Shown here: positions 6,326 through 7,472 of the stretch, piece after piece | Position numbering within the stretch: the stretch's first letter is position 1 | Layout of the letters: each line of letters begins with the position of its first letter | Source: JAOUEA01 sp040511595 | GTDB lineage: Bacteria > Actinomycetota > UBA4738 > HRBIN12 | Assembly (NCBI GenBank): GCA_040511595.1 | Contig: JBEVGU010000044.1 | Span: 1 to 7,472, forward strand | Reading direction: 5' to 3' | Length of the DNA stretch: 7,472 nucleotides | Program-made: the position numbers and the translations under genes | The notes under the pieces: model-generated | What the model saw: the letters and a program-made list of their open reading frames with translations, nothing else | What the model was told of the DNA's origin: nothing | Databases searched by the model: none

Positions 6326-6385
6326 AATATATCGCAAATATTCGCGAAATGCGCTCCACATTACGTCTCCTGAAGCGTCTAGAGC

Positions 6386-6416
6386 GTCCCCGCGACCGAT
6401 TGCGCGGTCCGGGGAC
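6386..6416. repeat. Strong hairpin 23 bases before the cas1 start
   Basis: GTCCCCG (6386-6392) pairs with CGGGGAC (6410-6416), and GACCG (6394-6398) pairs with CGGTC (6405-6409). This gives a 12-base-pair stem with one bulged C and a 6-base loop. It ends 7 bases before the purine-rich GGAAGGG (6424-6430) that would serve as the cas1 ribosome binding site. It could be a leader structure or a degenerate single CRISPR-type palindromic unit. There is no second copy in the window and no T tract for termination. Confidence 0.45.
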
Positions 6417-6438
6417 ATGGCACGGAAGGGTGACTTCC

Positions 6439-7052
6439 ATGCAGTCGCAGACTACGGCACAGGGAAACGCGCTTTCGATCACTCCGAGCGGTGTTCTTTT
6501 CGTTTCCGGATTTGCTTCCTCGTTGCGCGTCGAGCGCAGCCATTTGATCGCGACGTCTGGACAGGGAAGGAACATCCGTGGAAACCGATTTCCACGCCTC
6601 TCTAGACCCCGCATCCGCCGGGTCATCGTGTACGGAAAGGGCGGGTATGCGACCTGGGACGCTCTGGAGTGGATCGACGGCATCGGAGCGTCGTTCGCAC
6701 AGCTGTCGAGGGATGGTCGAGTCATCACGTCCTCAGGGCGTACCGGTCCCAATCAGCCTGCCCTCAGGCGAGCGCAGGTTTCTGCTGGTGACACAGAGGT
6801 AGGCACGAGCATCGTTCGGTCCCTGCTCGATCAGAAGCTGCGAGGTCAACTCGCCGTGCTTCAAGGTCGCTTGGCGAACGACGAGGAGGCGGCGACTGTC
6901 GAGAACTGCTTGGGTCGACTCCATGCAGGAGATTCGGTGAGCGGAATGTCGCTCTAGAGGCGAAGGCGGCATCCGCCTATTGGAACGCGTGGCGAGGATT
7001 GCCCGTCCGCTTGCGCGGTCGGATGTAGGGCACATCCCGGATGAGTTCCTCT
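6439..7052 (+). pseudogene. cas1: CRISPR-associated endonuclease/integrase Cas1, broken by two frameshifts
   Basis: Cas1 is the metal-dependent integrase that inserts new spacers into CRISPR arrays. The frame from ATG 6439 (GGAAGGG at 6424-6430 as ribosome binding site) gives 172 residues up to the TAG at 6955-6957. Family signs are SSLRVERSHLI (27-37), RIRRVIVYGKGGY (58-70), WDALEWIDGIGASFAQL (73-89), DGRVITSSG (92-100), ALRRAQ (108-113) and LLDQKLRGQLAVL (129-141). The expected continuation, including the metal-binding Glu, appears one frame back: LEAKAASAYWNAWRGLPVR from about 6954, until a TAG at 7026-7028. After a second -1 shift near 7012 it continues as ARSDVGHIPDEF to about 7048. Two single-base losses outside homopolymers indicate real decay. 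The C-terminal domain with the catalytic His and Asp is not recognisable. No cas2 or array is visible beside it. Confidence 0.8.
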
Positions 7053-7360
7053 ATCAGCTGCGCGAACTCAAGAGCAGACGGACGCCCGCCGGAGTTGACG
7101 GCCGACCGGCAGAACGGCGGGTGAAGGACCCGCCTGCAGCCCTGGAATGGCTTCGGGCGCTGGGCGTGGTGGGCGTTAGCCCTCCGCTGGGGTTCGCGAT
7201 GTTCCCGGAGGCTTTGGTGACTCGCGCGCTGGGGCGCACGAGGCCACAGTCTCAGCCCGCCCCCCTCGCTCCACCTACACATCGTCGGGTTCGTTGACCA
7301 TGACCTCGGTGACGTTTGCAAATAACCTTCTCGGCCTGACGACATGTGAGAACGCCGCCT
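7053..7360. other. Stretch after the cas1 remnant without a supportable gene
   Basis: The frame that carries the last clear Cas1 residues stays open to a TGA at 7295-7297. It includes ALEWLRALGVVGVSPPLGF, which faintly echoes the ALLNYLYALL...AVGLDPGLGF region of Cas1 proteins, but with unmatched and missing segments. It may be decayed Cas1 C-terminus or chance. From 7298 to 7360 I see only the A/T-richer TTTGCAAATAACCTT (7315-7329), possibly part of a promoter. No repeat array is present. Confidence 0.35.
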
Positions 7361-7472
7361 GTGAGGACCGAGGTCGAAGCGAATCGGTCCGAGAATCTGC
7401 GGGATCTCCCGCTCGAGATGGACTCAGGTGTGCGAGCCGGGCTGCGAATGATCCTCGAGGCTGAGGATGATC
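7361..7472 (+). CDS. Possible start of an unidentified gene, cut by the window edge
   Basis: An open frame from GTG 7361 (alternatively GTG 7346 in the same frame; stop TGA at 7337-7339 just upstream) runs off the right edge. It reads VRTEVEANRSENLRDLPLEM and then DSGVRAGLRMILEAEDD: a charged, Leu-spaced, probably helical N-terminus with fair third-position G/C. The ribosome binding site is poor. No family is recognised, and with only 37 codons chance is possible. A competing minus-strand frame is open from the edge to TAG at 7277-7275. Confidence 0.25.
   Translation, partial: MRTEVEANRSENLRDLPLEMDSGVRAGLRMILEAEDD

Larger units (their letters stand above)
5755..7472. mobile_element. End of a tRNA-Arg-integrated genomic island (continues to the right)
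   Basis: From the tRNA remnant onward the character changes: long high-GC reading frames stop, A/T-rich runs appear (47% GC over 6301-6360), and the only recognisable gene is a broken cas1. No integrase or excisionase is seen in the window; the integrase may be near the other end. Positions 5797-6438 hold no gene that I can support with confidence. They contain only a possible small membrane-protein remnant on the minus strand (5951-6247) and several inverted repeats, for example ACTTG-GGT-CAAGT at 5820-5832 close to the junction. The extent of the island cannot be judged from this window. Confidence 0.7.

Noticed and set aside
6949..7028. Programmed ribosomal frameshifting in cas1
   Set aside because: Two -1 shifts would be needed, neither site has a slippery heptamer, and cas1 is not known to use frameshifting. 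Decay is simpler.
6977..7345. Minus-strand frame with a helical segment LEFAQLIEELIRDVPYIRP
   Set aside because: Its most protein-like part is antisense to the Cas1 remnant. No family recognised, no ribosome binding site.
5797..7472. tRNA-Arg interrupted by a self-splicing intron at the anticodon loop
   Set aside because: Group I introns do occur in bacterial tRNA anticodon loops, but they are usually a few hundred bases long. No GCGCTCC 5' acceptor strand appears on the minus strand anywhere to the right within the window, and no intron core was recognised.
5797..7472. CRISPR array next to cas1
   Set aside because: No 25-37 base direct repeat occurs at regular spacing; the 6386-6416 palindrome is single.
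7275..7472. Minus-strand partial frame ending NVTEVMVNEPDDV
   Set aside because: Only the last dozen codons look coding; the upstream part is Arg/Ser/Pro-rich shadow. Too short to decide.

Overview
The window looks like a high-GC actinobacterial chromosome. The evidence is strongly G/C-biased third codon positions, a leuC gene divergent from an IclR-family regulator (a typical actinobacterial layout), an MptB-like polyprenol-phosphomannose mannosyltransferase, and several genes with no Shine-Dalgarno sequence but a TANNNT -10 box 6-8 bases before the ATG, as in actinobacterial leaderless mRNAs. I cannot name a genus.

Positions 1-5677 read as ordinary, densely coding chromosome. From left to right: the 5' 199 codons of leuC (minus strand, running off the left edge); a short divergent control region with a perfect 7-3-7 inverted repeat at 650-666; an IclR-family regulator (LtbR/NdgR-like, probably controlling leuC); a 524-residue GT-C membrane mannosyltransferase; then, on the minus strand, an aldo/keto reductase downstream of an EntS-type MFS exporter; and a divergent small membrane protein of 88 residues. 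The mannosyltransferase and reductase genes converge and overlap by 13 bases.

Positions 5755-5796 hold the 3' half (anticodon loop to discriminator base) of a tRNA-Arg(ACG) on the minus strand. Identity stops exactly at the 5' edge of the anticodon loop. This is the expected footprint of tyrosine-recombinase integration into a tRNA gene. From the orientation, the chromosome lies to the left, the integrated element to the right, and the reconstituted tRNA-Arg should lie beyond the right edge.

The element side (about 5797-7472) is gene-poor, less GC-rich and visibly decayed. Its one recognisable gene is a broken CRISPR-associated cas1 on the plus strand from 6439. An intact N-terminal part of 172 codons is followed, in the two other frames, by the Cas1 active-site segment (LEAKAASAYWNAW) and then IPDEF. 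This implies two separate single-base deletions. No CRISPR array, cas2 or effector gene is visible. The window therefore captures one boundary of a tRNA-integrated island carrying remnants of a Cas1-containing module; the informative part lies to the right.
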